Shown: positions 8,113 to 16,051 of the stretch, piece by piece
How the letters are laid out: every line of letters starts with the position of its first letter
Position numbering within the stretch: position 1 is the first letter of the stretch
Assembly: GCA_003555285.1 (NCBI GenBank)
Contig: PWGH01000211.1
Coordinates: 1 to 26,585 of the forward strand
Source of the DNA: Thioalkalivibrio sp.
Lineage (GTDB): Bacteria; Pseudomonadota; Gammaproteobacteria; Ectothiorhodospirales; Ectothiorhodospiraceae
DNA length: 26,585 nucleotides
Direction: 5' to 3'
The notes under the pieces: model-generated
What the model was told of the DNA's origin: nothing
What the model saw: the letters and a program-made list of their open reading frames with translations, nothing else
Database searches by the model: none
Program-made: the position numbers and the translations under genes

Positions 8113-8747
8113 GGCCTGCGCGGCATCCGGGCCTGCGAGGACCTCTCGGAGCGTTTCGGGCTGCATATCTTCGATCCCAATCGATCCGTGAAGACGTCGG
8201 TGGCGCGGTCCTACCGCGTCAACCAGGTGCATTCCAAGGTGATGCGGCGCGGTGTCGAACGCGAGATCCTGGATGACCTCGGCGAACGCATTGCGGTCCT
8301 GGAGTTGCAGGGGGATCTGCAGTTCGGCGCGGCCGAACAGGTCCTGCGCCAGGCGGCCCACACGGTGGCCGAACCGCCGGGTTGTGACCACCTGATCCTC
8401 GATCTGCACCGGGTCGGGCGCATCACCGCGGCGGCCCGGGATCTGCTCGGCCGCCTGGGGCGCAGTCTCGTCGCGCAAGGCACCTATCTGTATGTGGCCA
8501 GATCCGCCTGGCCAGTGTCGGCCCTGGGGTGGCCTTCGGGGAGATGGCGCTGCTGGATGGGGGTCGACGCTCCGCCGATGCCGTGGCGGAGGTGGACTGT
8601 GAGATCTTCCGCCTGGACCTGACCGCGCTCGACACCCTCAGTCGCGAACGCGGTGACATCGGACGAACCATCCTGGCCAATGTGGCGCGCACCATGTCCG
8701 GGCGCCTGCGCGCCGCCAACGCCGAACTCCAGGCCCTCGCGCGCTAG
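8113..8747 (+). pseudogene. Remnant of a glutaminase-STAS-cyclic-nucleotide-binding protein
   Basis: Three pieces of one multidomain protein are visible. From 8113 one frame reads GLRGIRACEDLSERFGLHIF, which looks like the C-terminal end of a serine-dependent glutaminase. It continues through SYRVNQVHSKVMRR into a STAS domain (ERIAVLELQGDLQFGAAEQV, then LILDLHRVGRIT and LVAQGTYLYVA, ending near 8500). The coding signal then jumps by +2 to another frame, QIRLASVGPGVAFGEMALLD onward, the second half of a cyclic-nucleotide-binding domain ending at the TAG at 8745-8747. The end of the STAS domain and the first half of the nucleotide-binding domain are missing at the junction. An in-frame stop at 8092-8094 blocks any 5' extension, and no glutaminase catalytic region is present. 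The full-length parent would have hydrolysed glutamine to glutamate and ammonia. The domain reading is by recognition, not by search. Confidence 0.75.
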
Positions 8748-8817
8748 TCGGCCGTTGGAATACGCGACGCTCGACGAATCGCTCGCTGGCCGTCGTAAGG
8801 CTGTGGCAATTGCCTTC

Positions 8818-8838
8818 GGGCCTGTAGCAGGCAGGCCC
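8818..8838. terminator. Hairpin between the remnant gene and the antiporter operon end
   Basis: GGGCCT (8818-8823) and AGGCCC (8833-8838) form a 6-bp stem in the 114-base gap between two convergent genes. A bidirectional terminator would be expected here, but there is no T tract on either side, so support is weak. Confidence 0.35.
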
Positions 8839-8861
8839 GGGGGAGGCCGCTGGCCCGTGGT

Positions 8862-10601
8862 CTAGCCCAGGTGCAGGCCCAGCAGGGTCATCAGGGCCAA
8901 CAGCAGGGTGAACAGCAACGCGGCGTCGCGGCGCCACAGCTGTTCGCTGGCGCGGCCCAGCCGACGATCGACGCGGTTGTATCGGGCCAGGCTGCCGGTC
9001 TGCAGGCGCCGGAGCCGGTGCTGGATCGCCGGGCCGGTCATGCCCAGGGCGTGGGCGGCGCGCAGCGCCAGCTTCGGCAGCGGCGTGAGCAGGACCAGCG
9101 CATCGCCGGCCGGGATCGGCGCGGGGCGCAGCCAGCGCCAGGCCATCAGCGCCAGCGCCAGCCCCGCCAGCACCGGCCACAGGACGCCGATCCAGTCGAA
9201 GGCCGTACCGGGCCAATCGCCCCGGATCCCCCACCAGGCCAGCAGCAGCAGGCCGAGCAGGCTCGCGAGCGTCAGCAGGCCCCAGCCGACGCCGGGGCCG
9301 GTCGGCGCCGCGTGCCGCACGGTCTCGGTTCGCAGCAGCCACAGGAACCGCGCCATCAGCACCGTGGTGCCCACCGCCGCCAGCGCGAGCAGCAGCGGTA
9401 GATGGTCCCACATCGCGGGCAGGTGGCCTTCGGCCAACAGCGCGCTCTTCAGGCTGGCCTTGGCCAGCAGGCCGCTCGGCAGCACGCCGACCAGGGCGAG
9501 GGCCGGGATCGCGAGCCCCCCCCAGAGCCACCGCGGTGCCGGCCGGCCCCGGTTCTGCACCGCATCGGTACCCAGGAACAGCGCGCCCTTCGCCAGCGCA
9601 TGGTGCAGGGCGAAGATCGCGATCGCGGGCAGCAGCAGCGGCCCGAGGGCCGGGGCGTACATCCAGGCGCCGACGGCGATGCCGATCAGTCCCATCTGGC
9701 TGACGCTGGAATACGCCAGCACGGTGCGTGGGTGCGTTTGCTGGACGCCGATCAGCGCGCCGGCAAAGGCCGCGACCAGCCCGGTAACCATCATGACCTC
9801 GCCCCAGCCCGGGAAGGCCATCGCGCCCAGCGGCAGGGTGACCAGCCAGCCGAGCAGACCGGCCTTGACCATCGCACCGGCGAGGACCGCCGCCACCGGC
9901 ACCGGTGCGGCCGTATACGCGAGCGGCAGGCTGAAGTGCAGTAGCGGGAGACCGGCCTTGACCCCGAAGCCCAGCCACAGCGCGGCAATGATCAGGTCGC
10001 GTTCGGGCGCGGCCGCAATCGCCGCCGGCAACTCGGCGAGCATCGGCAGCAGCGGCGTCGCGGTACCGCTGGCGGCCAGCAGCAGGCCGAGCAAAATCAG
10101 GCTCTCGCCGAGCACCGCGAGCACCAGATAAACGCGTCCGGCGCGCCGGGCCGCGGCACCCGTCTGATGCACGATCAGCCCGTAGGCGGCGAAGGTCATC
10201 AGCGCGAAGCTGGTGTAGAACAGCGCGACGTCGAGCGCCAGGATCAGGCCGATGTTCCCGCCCAGCGTCAGCAGCCAGAATACGCAATAGCGGGCGCATG
10301 AATCCCCGGTTTGCAGATGGCTGCGGCCGTGCAGGGCCGCAGCCAGCCAGATCAGCGCGGTGAAGCCGAGAAAGACCCGGGTGGTTTCGGTCATCCCGAG
10401 GGCGCTGCCAAACAGCAGCCAGCTGAGGTGGACCACCTCGTCCGGGGGTCCGAACAGCGCGAGCAGCAGCGCGGGCACCGCGGCCCAGGGCACCAAGGCC
10501 CCGATCCGGGGACGCAGCCCGGGAATCCCCCAGAGGATCCCGAGCGCCAGCGGCAGCCCCGGTGCCAGGAGCAGCGCGGCGGTGGTGATCGGCCCGCTCA
10601 T
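8862..10601 (-). CDS. Third NuoL/M/N-like antiporter subunit of the Mrp-type operon
   Basis: This 579-residue polytopic membrane protein has about 14 hydrophobic segments and belongs to the proton-conducting transporter family (NuoL/M/N, MrpA/D). Key channel lysines are visible: K215 in GFGVKAGLPLLHF, K246 in GAMVKAGLLGW and K338 in HHALAKGALFLG. The TM5 glutamate that is nearly universal in the family is missing: the segment reads FYTSFALMTFAAYG with Ala133 where the sister proteins have Glu. The C-terminus carries an extra amphipathic region and a final hydrophobic helix. It is the last gene of the operon; ATG 10601 overlaps the previous stop by one base. A run of eight G on the coding strand (9523-9516) lies within codons for WGGL. 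Presumed role: part of the ion-translocating membrane complex, possibly structural or with altered coupling. Confidence 0.85.
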   Translation of the reverse strand: MSGPITTAALLLAPGLPLALGILWGIPGLRPRIGALVPWAAVPALLLALFGPPDEVVHLSWLLFGSALGMTETTRVFLGFTALIWLAAALHGRSHLQTGDSCARYCVFWLLTLGGNIGLILALDVALFYTSFALMTFAAYGLIVHQTGAAARRAGRVYLVLAVLGESLILLGLLLAASGTATPLLPMLAELPAAIAAAPERDLIIAALWLGFGVKAGLPLLHFSLPLAYTAAPVPVAAVLAGAMVKAGLLGWLVTLPLGAMAFPGWGEVMMVTGLVAAFAGALIGVQQTHPRTVLAYSSVSQMGLIGIAVGAWMYAPALGPLLLPAIAIFALHHALAKGALFLGTDAVQNRGRPAPRWLWGGLAIPALALVGVLPSGLLAKASLKSALLAEGHLPAMWDHLPLLLALAAVGTTVLMARFLWLLRTETVRHAAPTGPGVGWGLLTLASLLGLLLLAWWGIRGDWPGTAFDWIGVLWPVLAGLALALMAWRWLRPAPIPAGDALVLLTPLPKLALRAAHALGMTGPAIQHRLRRLQTGSLARYNRVDRRLGRASEQLWRRDAALLFTLLLALMTLLGLHLG

Positions 10602-12094
10602 CACAGGTATTCCCGGGTGACGATCAGTTCGGCCCAGTACAGCGGACTGAAGGGCATCCCGGCGAGCAGACCCGCGCTCAGCGCGAAGGCCGCGGTGGCG
10701 AGTGTCGGCAGCAACAGCCACATCGAGGTCTCGTAGCGGCCGCGGGCGCGTTCCTCGCACCAGGGCCGCTCGCGGGTGCCGAACCAGAGGCGATACAGGA
10801 TCGGCAGGAAGTAGGCGGCGTTGAGCAGGCTGCTGATGATCAGCACGGCGAGCACCCAGTTCATGCCGGCCTCCAAGGCCCCGATGCCCAGGTACCACTT
10901 GCTGATGAAACCGGCCATCGGCGGCACCCCGATCATGCCGAAGGCCCCGAGCGTGAAGGCGACACTGGTTGCGGGCATGCGCCAGCCGGCGCCGTCGAGT
11001 TCGTGGATCTTGTGGATGCCCAGGGTCTCGGCATAGTTGCCGGCGCAGAAGAACAGCGTGATCTTCATCAGACCCTGGTGCAGCAGATGCACCAGCCCCC
11101 CGAGCGTGCCCACCGGCCCGAACAGGCTGATCCCGAGGATGATGTAGGAGACCTGGCTGACCGTCGAGAAGGCCAGGCGTTTCTTCAGGTCGGCCTGCAT
11201 CAGCGCGCGCAGCGAGGCATAAAGAATGGTGATCGACGCCGCGATCGCGAGCGGCGTGAGCAGACCGAGCGAGAAGGTGAACTCGATCCCGTAGACGTCG
11301 TAGACCACCCGGGCGATCCCGAAGGCGCCGGCCTTGACCACGGCCACCGCATGCAGCAGCGCGCTGACCGGGGCCGGTGCAACCATCGCGAGTGGCAGCC
11401 AGACGTGCAGCGGCACCAGCGCGGCCTTGACCCCCAAGCCGATGATCATGATTGCGAAGATGCCGACCAGCAGCGGGTAGAGCGTCGGGTCGAGGTGATC
11501 GAGCACGCCGCCGGGCCGGAACTCGGTGTCGCCGACCAGCACGTGCAGCGCCACCACGCCGAGCAGCAGCAACGCCCCGCCGCCGAGGGTGTAGAAGAGG
11601 TAGATTCGCCCGGCGCGCAGCGATTCGCGCGTACCGCGATGCACCACCAGCGGGTAGGTCGACAGCGTCAGCAGTTCGTAGAACAGCAGGAAGGTGAACA
11701 GGTTCCCGGCGAGCGCGATGCCGACCGTGCTCGCCACGCACAGGCTGAAGAAGCCGAAGAAGCGGCTGCGGTTGGGCGCGCCCTCCAGATAGCCGATCGC
11801 GTAGACGGTCGTGAACAGCCACAGCACCGAGGACAGCCCGACGAACATCATCCCCAGCGCATCGGCGCGCAGGATGAAGTCCACGCCCTCGATGATGGTG
11901 AAGCGCACCTCGTATTCCAGCGCGTTGTACACCCCCCAGATCATCCACCCGACCAGGATCACCTTCAGCAGCGCCGCCGCGAGGTTGAAGATGCTGCGCA
12001 CGGTGTGTCGCGATTCGGCGAGCAGAAAGATCACCCCCGCCGAAACCAGCGAGGTGGCGAGGGTGCCGAGCAGGATCAGGGCGTTGGCGTCCAT
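10601..12094 (-). CDS. Second NuoL/M/N-like antiporter subunit of the Mrp-type operon
   Basis: This is a 497-residue integral membrane protein of the NuoM/MrpD/MrpA-N family that moves protons or exchanges them for sodium. Canonical residues are present: Glu140 in FLLFYELLTLSTY, Lys223 in GLGVKAALVPLHVWLP, Lys254 in HAVAVVKAGAFG, and Lys344 in HQGLMKITLFFCAGN. VGDTEFRPGGVL lies in a loop. I use ATG 12094, which overlaps the preceding stop by one base; a TTG one codon earlier is less likely. Among the three antiporter-like proteins here it looks closest to HyfB/MrpA-N or MrpD-type proteins, and I cannot decide which by eye. The downstream gene begins in its stop codon. Confidence 0.88.
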   Translation of the reverse strand: MDANALILLGTLATSLVSAGVIFLLAESRHTVRSIFNLAAALLKVILVGWMIWGVYNALEYEVRFTIIEGVDFILRADALGMMFVGLSSVLWLFTTVYAIGYLEGAPNRSRFFGFFSLCVASTVGIALAGNLFTFLLFYELLTLSTYPLVVHRGTRESLRAGRIYLFYTLGGGALLLLGVVALHVLVGDTEFRPGGVLDHLDPTLYPLLVGIFAIMIIGLGVKAALVPLHVWLPLAMVAPAPVSALLHAVAVVKAGAFGIARVVYDVYGIEFTFSLGLLTPLAIAASITILYASLRALMQADLKKRLAFSTVSQVSYIILGISLFGPVGTLGGLVHLLHQGLMKITLFFCAGNYAETLGIHKIHELDGAGWRMPATSVAFTLGAFGMIGVPPMAGFISKWYLGIGALEAGMNWVLAVLIISSLLNAAYFLPILYRLWFGTRERPWCEERARGRYETSMWLLLPTLATAAFALSAGLLAGMPFSPLYWAELIVTREYL

Positions 12095-13554
12095 CAACCG
12101 GCTCCGAAGGGGCTGCCCAGGCGCAGCCAGTGCAGCGGCTGATAGGCCGTCAGGCCGATCAGGATCGCACCGAGCGCCAGGACCATCGCGGTCACGTCCA
12201 GTACGCGCGGCGGTGTGGCCAGGTAGTCGGTCTGCGGCCCCTCACGGAAGGACACGCGAAAAACCTTGAAAATGTACGCCGCGCTGAGCAATCCGCCGAT
12301 CAGCAGCACGACCAGCCACCACCATTGCCCGCTCAGGATCGCGCTGTGCAGCAGCAGCCATTTGGCGGTGAAGCCGCCGCTCGGCGGCAGCCCCATCAGG
12401 CTGACGCCGGCCAGCCCGAAGCTGAACAGCGACAGCGGTCGGAAGCGGCTGACGCCGACCATGTGGCTGATCTGCGGGCTGCCGATCGCCAGGATCAGGT
12501 TGCCGGCGCTGAGGAACAGCGCCGCCTTCGCCAGCGCGTGGGCGATCAGCATCATCAGCGTGCCGTCCCACGCCAGCCGCGCGGCCTCCGGGCTGGTGCC
12601 GGTGACCAGCGGAAAGAACAGGAACAGGTAGCCGATCTGGGCCACCGTCGAGTAGGCGACCAGCTGCTTCAGGTGCTCCTGGCGCCAGGCCATCCAGCCG
12701 CCGTAGAAGACGGCGCCGGCGCCGAGCGCACCGAGCAGCTGCGCGGTGAACAGCGGCGTGACCTCGGGTCCCAGCGTGATCCAGAAGCGCAGCAGGATAT
12801 AGAACGAGGCCTTGATCACCAGCGCCGAGAGCAAGGCGCTGACCGGGGTCAGCGCGCCGCCGTGCGCGGGCGGCAGCCAGGCGTGGAGCGGAAACAACGC
12901 GGTCTTCAGCAGCAGGCCGAGGATCACCAGCGCCAGCGCGACGTGGGTGGTGACCTGGGGTGTCGCGACTTCGTGCAGCCCGGCCATCGACAGCGTGCCG
13001 TAGTTGGCGTAGAGCAGCGCCACCCCGAGCAGGTAGGCGAGCGAGCCGAGCAGTGCGGCGAGCAGGTAGCGCATTGCGGCGGCCAGCGCCGGCGGCGTCG
13101 CCCGCAGCGCGACCATGCCGACCGCGGCCAGCCCCATCACCTCGAGGCCGACGTACAGGTTGAAGATGTCCTCGGCCAGCCAGATCCCGTTCATGCCGGC
13201 CCAGAGGAACCACAACAGCGGCCAGAAGAAGCTGCTCGAGGCGGGCAGGTCGCGCAGGTAGACCGCCGCGTACAGCGCACAGAGACTCGCGACCAGCGTC
13301 GTCAGCAGGATCATCCCCACCGCCAGGCCATCGACCATCAGGTTGATGCCGAGCGGCGCGTCCCAGTCGCCCAGCGCGTAGACCTGCGGGCCATCGAGAA
13401 CCAGGCCGGCGGCGACCGCGACGCTTGCGACGATCAGCGGGATCAACCCGAGCAGGCTCAGGCGCACCCGCCAGGCCGGCGCGACCAGCAGGGTCAGGAT
13501 CCCGAGGGCCAGCGGCAGCGCGAACAGCAAGGGGATGGACCACAGACCGATCAC
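12094..13554 (-). CDS. mnhD: MnhD/MbhH-like antiporter subunit (NuoN-like)
   Basis: This is a 486-residue proton-conducting membrane subunit. Conserved residues: Glu138 in LYVGLEVMGLAAVG, Lys217 in GLLLKTALFPLHAWLPPAHG, and Lys248 in LSALVIKASFYI, with a later Lys in HALAKAALFLSAG. By position directly after MnhC it corresponds to MrpD/MbhH. I start at GTG 13554 because GGAGG (13563-13559 on this strand) sits 4 bases upstream and the GTGA overlaps the stop of mnhC; an ATG start would remove the first membrane segments. Identity as an antiporter-like subunit is secure; the exact Mrp letter is inferred from gene order. Confidence 0.9.
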   Translation of the reverse strand: MIGLWSIPLLFALPLALGILTLLVAPAWRVRLSLLGLIPLIVASVAVAAGLVLDGPQVYALGDWDAPLGINLMVDGLAVGMILLTTLVASLCALYAAVYLRDLPASSSFFWPLLWFLWAGMNGIWLAEDIFNLYVGLEVMGLAAVGMVALRATPPALAAAMRYLLAALLGSLAYLLGVALLYANYGTLSMAGLHEVATPQVTTHVALALVILGLLLKTALFPLHAWLPPAHGGALTPVSALLSALVIKASFYILLRFWITLGPEVTPLFTAQLLGALGAGAVFYGGWMAWRQEHLKQLVAYSTVAQIGYLFLFFPLVTGTSPEAARLAWDGTLMMLIAHALAKAALFLSAGNLILAIGSPQISHMVGVSRFRPLSLFSFGLAGVSLMGLPPSGGFTAKWLLLHSAILSGQWWWLVVLLIGGLLSAAYIFKVFRVSFREGPQTDYLATPPRVLDVTAMVLALGAILIGLTAYQPLHWLRLGSPFGAG

Positions 13555-13847
13555 GTGTCCTCCGGGAGGTCCGTGCGCCCGGAGGCCCGGTACCAGCGTC
13601 GGAACACCACCAGCGCGAGCGCGGTGGAGGCGACCGCGACGACGATGCCGGTGATCACCATCGCGTGCGGGACGGGGTCGACGCCGCGGCCGTCCTGCGC
13701 GAGGCCGACCAGCACCAGGAACGACCCGCTGCCCATGATGTTGAACGCCAGCAGGCGCCGCAGCAGATGCCGGTGCACGATGAAGCCGAACAGCCCCAAC
13801 CCGAACAGCACCACGCCGGACGCGGCGAAGACGAGGGCTCCGCTCAT
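13551..13847 (-). CDS. mnhC: Na+/H+ antiporter subunit MnhC (NuoK-like)
   Basis: This small 98-residue membrane protein of the MrpC/NuoK family has three hydrophobic segments. The family motif is visible as DPVPHAMVITGIVVAVASTAL near 57-77, where MrpC proteins read DP-PQALVLTAIVI. In NuoK the conserved membrane glutamates carry protons; MrpC proteins typically lack one or both, and no obvious one is seen here. ATG 13847 overlaps the stop of the upstream gene by 4 bases, and its own stop overlaps the GTG of the next gene, so it is translationally coupled on both sides. It likely bridges the B and D subunits of the complex. Confidence 0.9.
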   Translation of the reverse strand: MSGALVFAASGVVLFGLGLFGFIVHRHLLRRLLAFNIMGSGSFLVLVGLAQDGRGVDPVPHAMVITGIVVAVASTALALVVFRRWYRASGRTDLPEDT

Positions 13848-14545
13848 TCGCGTGGGGCCCCCGGGCTGCGGGTGTCGTCCGGGTCGTCGGCATAGGGCGG
13901 CGTCAGCCGGAACAGGCTGATCAGCGTCAGGCCGATCGAGAGCGTCAGTGTGAATTCGATCGCCAGGATCAACGTGCCCGCGTATTCGACCGGGTAGGTC
14001 AGGAACGGGACCCCCGGAATCATCACCAGCAGGCCGATCGCGAGGAAGGTCAGCAGGCCGAGGGCGAGTCCCGCGCGCATCAGGATCGGGTTGTCCAGCC
14101 AGGCGGTCCGTACGCCGGCCAGACGCAGCAGCACGCCGGCCGCCGCCAGCACCGCGCCGGCCTGGAAGGCCCCGCCGGGCTGATAGGATCCGGCCCAGAG
14201 CAGGAAGCCGGCGACGATCAGGATCAGCGGCAACAGCCAGGCCATCACCGCGCGCAGCAGCGGATTATCGAGCCCCATCGCCTCGGGCTGGTCCGGCTGG
14301 GCCTCGCGCAGCGCCAGGGCCACGACCACGGCCAGCAGCAGCACCGCGATCTCGAGCAGGGTGTCGTAGCTGCGAAAGTTCAGCAGCACCGCGGTGATCG
14401 GATGCGTAACGCCGCTGTCGGGCATCGCCGCCGCGACCCGCTCCGGCAGGTTCTCCGGCGGTAGCGTGCGTGCCAGCACCGCCCAGCCGAGGGCGGCGGT
14501 CACGCCCAGGGACAACACGCCGGCCGCTGCGGTGCGCGGCGTCAT
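13844..14545 (-). CDS. mnhB: MbhE-like domain fused to antiporter subunit MnhB
   Basis: The 233 residues contain two units. Residues 1-80 resemble MbhE (the C-terminal extension of MrpA): one membrane helix, a periplasmic-type stretch, then THPITAVLLNFRSYDTLLE and a second helix. Residues 92-215 resemble MnhB/MbhF: DNPLLRAVMAWLLPLILIVAGFLLWAG, the signature PGGAFQAG at 123-130, and four helices in all. In archaeal Mbh the two are separate genes; in canonical Mrp the first belongs to MrpA. ATG 14545 overlaps the preceding stop by 4 bases. The acidic tail YADDPDDTRSP is cytoplasmic by expectation. The fusion reading is by eye but the two signatures are clear. Confidence 0.85.
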   Translation of the reverse strand: MTPRTAAAGVLSLGVTAALGWAVLARTLPPENLPERVAAAMPDSGVTHPITAVLLNFRSYDTLLEIAVLLLAVVVALALREAQPDQPEAMGLDNPLLRAVMAWLLPLILIVAGFLLWAGSYQPGGAFQAGAVLAAAGVLLRLAGVRTAWLDNPILMRAGLALGLLTFLAIGLLVMIPGVPFLTYPVEYAGTLILAIEFTLTLSIGLTLISLFRLTPPYADDPDDTRSPGAPRE

Positions 14546-14811
14546 TCTTCGGTGCCCGGGTGATCGGTGCGGCTGCCGAAGGGGCGGCGCAGGTAGCCCA
14601 GGGTATCGAGCAGCAGCACGCCGGTAAGGCCGGCGCCGATCGCCGCCTCGGCCAGCGCGATGTCCGGGGCCTGCAGGCGGACCCAGGCGAGCGCCATCAG
14701 CAGGCCGAAGACGATGAACATGATCACCGCACGAAAGAGGTCCTGGGCGCCGAGCGCGAGCCCGCCGGTGACCACCAGCGTCAGGCCGAGCAACAGGTCC
14801 AGCCAGGGCAT
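14542..14811 (-). CDS. MbhD-like / DUF4040 subunit of the Mrp-type antiporter
   Basis: This is an 89-residue protein with three hydrophobic segments. It matches the DUF4040/MbhD family, which in canonical Mrp systems forms part of the C-terminal half of MrpA. Visible features are ALGAQDLFRAVIMFIVFGLLMA and the motif APDIALAEAAIGAG at 48-61. Its presence as a free gene shows that MrpA is split here. ATG 14811 overlaps the stop of mnhG by one base (TGATG) and its stop overlaps the next ATG by four. Confidence 0.88.
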   Translation of the reverse strand: MPWLDLLLGLTLVVTGGLALGAQDLFRAVIMFIVFGLLMALAWVRLQAPDIALAEAAIGAGLTGVLLLDTLGYLRRPFGSRTDHPGTEE

Positions 14812-15128
14812 CAGTCGTCCTCCCAGGCGCGGGCCTTCCAGGCGGGGACGCCGCGCCGCCGCGCCGCCCGCGCGACCAGGTAGCCGGCGGTGGCGCTGGC
14901 GACCAGCGCGAGCCCCCAGATCAGCAGCAGCTTCAGGGCCACCGGTACCGACTCTGCGCCCAGCAGCAGCCCGAACACGATCAGGCCGAGGCCGAGGTTG
15001 TCGGCCTTGGTGAGCGCGTGCACGCGAGTGTAGACGTCCGGAAAGCGCAGGATGCCGAGGGTGCCGACGAGGAAAAACGCCACACCACTGAGCAGCAGCA
15101 GCGCCTGAATGAACTCGATCAGCGTCAT
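14811..15128 (-). CDS. mnhG: Na+/H+ antiporter subunit MnhG
   Basis: This 105-residue, three-helix MrpG family subunit has the family signature LVGTLGILRFPDVYTRVHALTKADNLG spanning about 20-46. The C-terminal tail is Arg-rich (RAARRRGVPAWKAR), fitting a cytoplasmic end. I start at ATG 15128, which overlaps the mnhF stop by four bases, and ignore a longer open frame upstream that lies across mnhF. MrpG is one of the small subunits (E, F, G) of the antiporter, next to MrpA-type modules. Confidence 0.92.
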   Translation of the reverse strand: MTLIEFIQALLLLSGVAFFLVGTLGILRFPDVYTRVHALTKADNLGLGLIVFGLLLGAESVPVALKLLLIWGLALVASATAGYLVARAARRRGVPAWKARAWEDD

Positions 15129-15409
15129 CGCGGGCCCCGGGGCGGCCGCGTCGGGTCTTCCCGCCAGACGCGGGCGACGAAGGCCAGCACCGCCATCACC
15201 GCCAACAGCGCCAGCACCAGGGCCACGTCGCGCAGCGCGGCGATCTGCTGCAGTTCGGCCAGCACCAGCAACAGGCCGACCCCGGTGGTGCCGAAGAGCT
15301 GGGCGGCCAGCATGCGATCGGCGATCGTCGGGCCGCGCCAGATGCGCACCAGCCCCAGGACCAGCGCGACCAGCAGCAGCAGGGCGACCGTCTCGAGGAC
15401 CCAGGTCAT
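15125..15409 (-). CDS. mnhF: Na+/H+ antiporter subunit MnhF
   Basis: This 94-residue, three-helix MrpF family protein has the signature RIWRGPTIADRMLAAQLFGT near 22-41 and a third helix after IAALRDVALVLALLA. ATG 15409 overlaps the mnhE stop (ATGA). The C-terminus is short and basic. In Mrp complexes MrpF packs between E and G and has been proposed to take part in the sodium path; no direct evidence is available here. Confidence 0.92.
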   Translation of the reverse strand: MTWVLETVALLLLVALVLGLVRIWRGPTIADRMLAAQLFGTTGVGLLLVLAELQQIAALRDVALVLALLAVMAVLAFVARVWREDPTRPPRGPR

Positions 15410-15954
15410 GTCGGCGCCCCGCTCTGCAGCGCATCGACGCGCACGCCGAACAGGCGCGCGATGTGGCGTTCGGTGGTCTGGACGCTGCCGGCGACATCGA
15501 GGCCGGCGTCCAGGCAGTGCACCTCCAGCATCCGGTGCCGATCCAGGCGTACGCTCAGCGTGCCCGGCAGCAGGCTGATGGTGAGCATCAGCCACCAGGT
15601 CGGGGCGCCGGCGGGCAGGCCGAGCGGCAGGCTCAGAAGCTCCGGGCGCAGCGGAAGCCGCGGGCTGAGGGTGCGGCGCGCGACGTCCCAGCCCGCCAGC
15701 AACGACTGCCCGAGGAAGAAGCCGGCAAAGCGCGGCAGACGACTCAGCCGCAGGCGGTAGGTGGCCGGTGGTGTCAGCCACAGGCTCAGGGCGGCCGCGG
15801 CGGCGGCCAAGGGCAGGCCGAACCACCAGTCTTCGGTGCTGCCGCTCAGGATCCACCAGATCACCAGCAACAGCACGAGCCGCACCCCATAGGCACTGAT
15901 CATCGAAAGCCGGCCCGCTGTCTGCCGACCTGCTGCCTGCCGTGGTTCTGCCAT
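15406..15954 (-). CDS. mnhE: Na+/H+ antiporter subunit MnhE, first gene of the operon
   Basis: This MrpE family protein, about 182 residues, has two N-terminal hydrophobic segments (GVRLVLLLVIWWILSG and LPLAAAAAALSLWL). A cytoplasmic domain follows with LLSLPLGLPAGAP, then TWWLMLTISLLPGTLSVRLDRHRMLEVHCLD, the typical MrpE core. Three starts are possible: ATG 15966, ATG 15954 and ATG 15903. I prefer 15954 because GGGGAG lies 4 bases upstream; 15903 would give a length nearer the family but has no ribosome binding site. It heads the nine-gene operon and is divergent from hemY, so the operon promoter should lie in 15955-16144. Confidence 0.87.
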   Translation of the reverse strand: MAEPRQAAGRQTAGRLSMISAYGVRLVLLLVIWWILSGSTEDWWFGLPLAAAAAALSLWLTPPATYRLRLSRLPRFAGFFLGQSLLAGWDVARRTLSPRLPLRPELLSLPLGLPAGAPTWWLMLTISLLPGTLSVRLDRHRMLEVHCLDAGLDVAGSVQTTERHIARLFGVRVDALQSGAPT

Positions 15955-16032
15955 TGCGCTCCCCATTGCGCCTGATGCGACGTGCGGCCCAAAGAATACA
16001 GGATACGCATGTGGCCGGGATTGTTCAGCCCC

Positions 16033-16051
16033 GACGCCGGTCAGCGGCGTC
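16033..16051. promoter_or_regulatory. Dyad in the divergent mnhE-hemY intergenic region
   Basis: GACGCCG (16033-16039) and CGGCGTC (16045-16051) form a perfect 7-bp dyad with a 5-base centre, between two divergent genes. A GATAAT at 16075-16080 could be a -10 box toward hemY but no good -35 is seen. The dyad could be an operator or a hairpin; the rest of 15955-16144 shows nothing clear. Confidence 0.4.

Noticed and set aside
6403..8478. Minus-strand open frame of 691 codons
   Set aside because: Antisense to pap and the remnant gene; it also translates the heptamer repeat as a Pro-rich stretch.
12130..13920. Plus-strand open frame of 596 codons
   Set aside because: Antisense to mnhD and mnhC, which have clear membrane-protein signatures; the product is Gln/Arg/Asp-rich with no domain.
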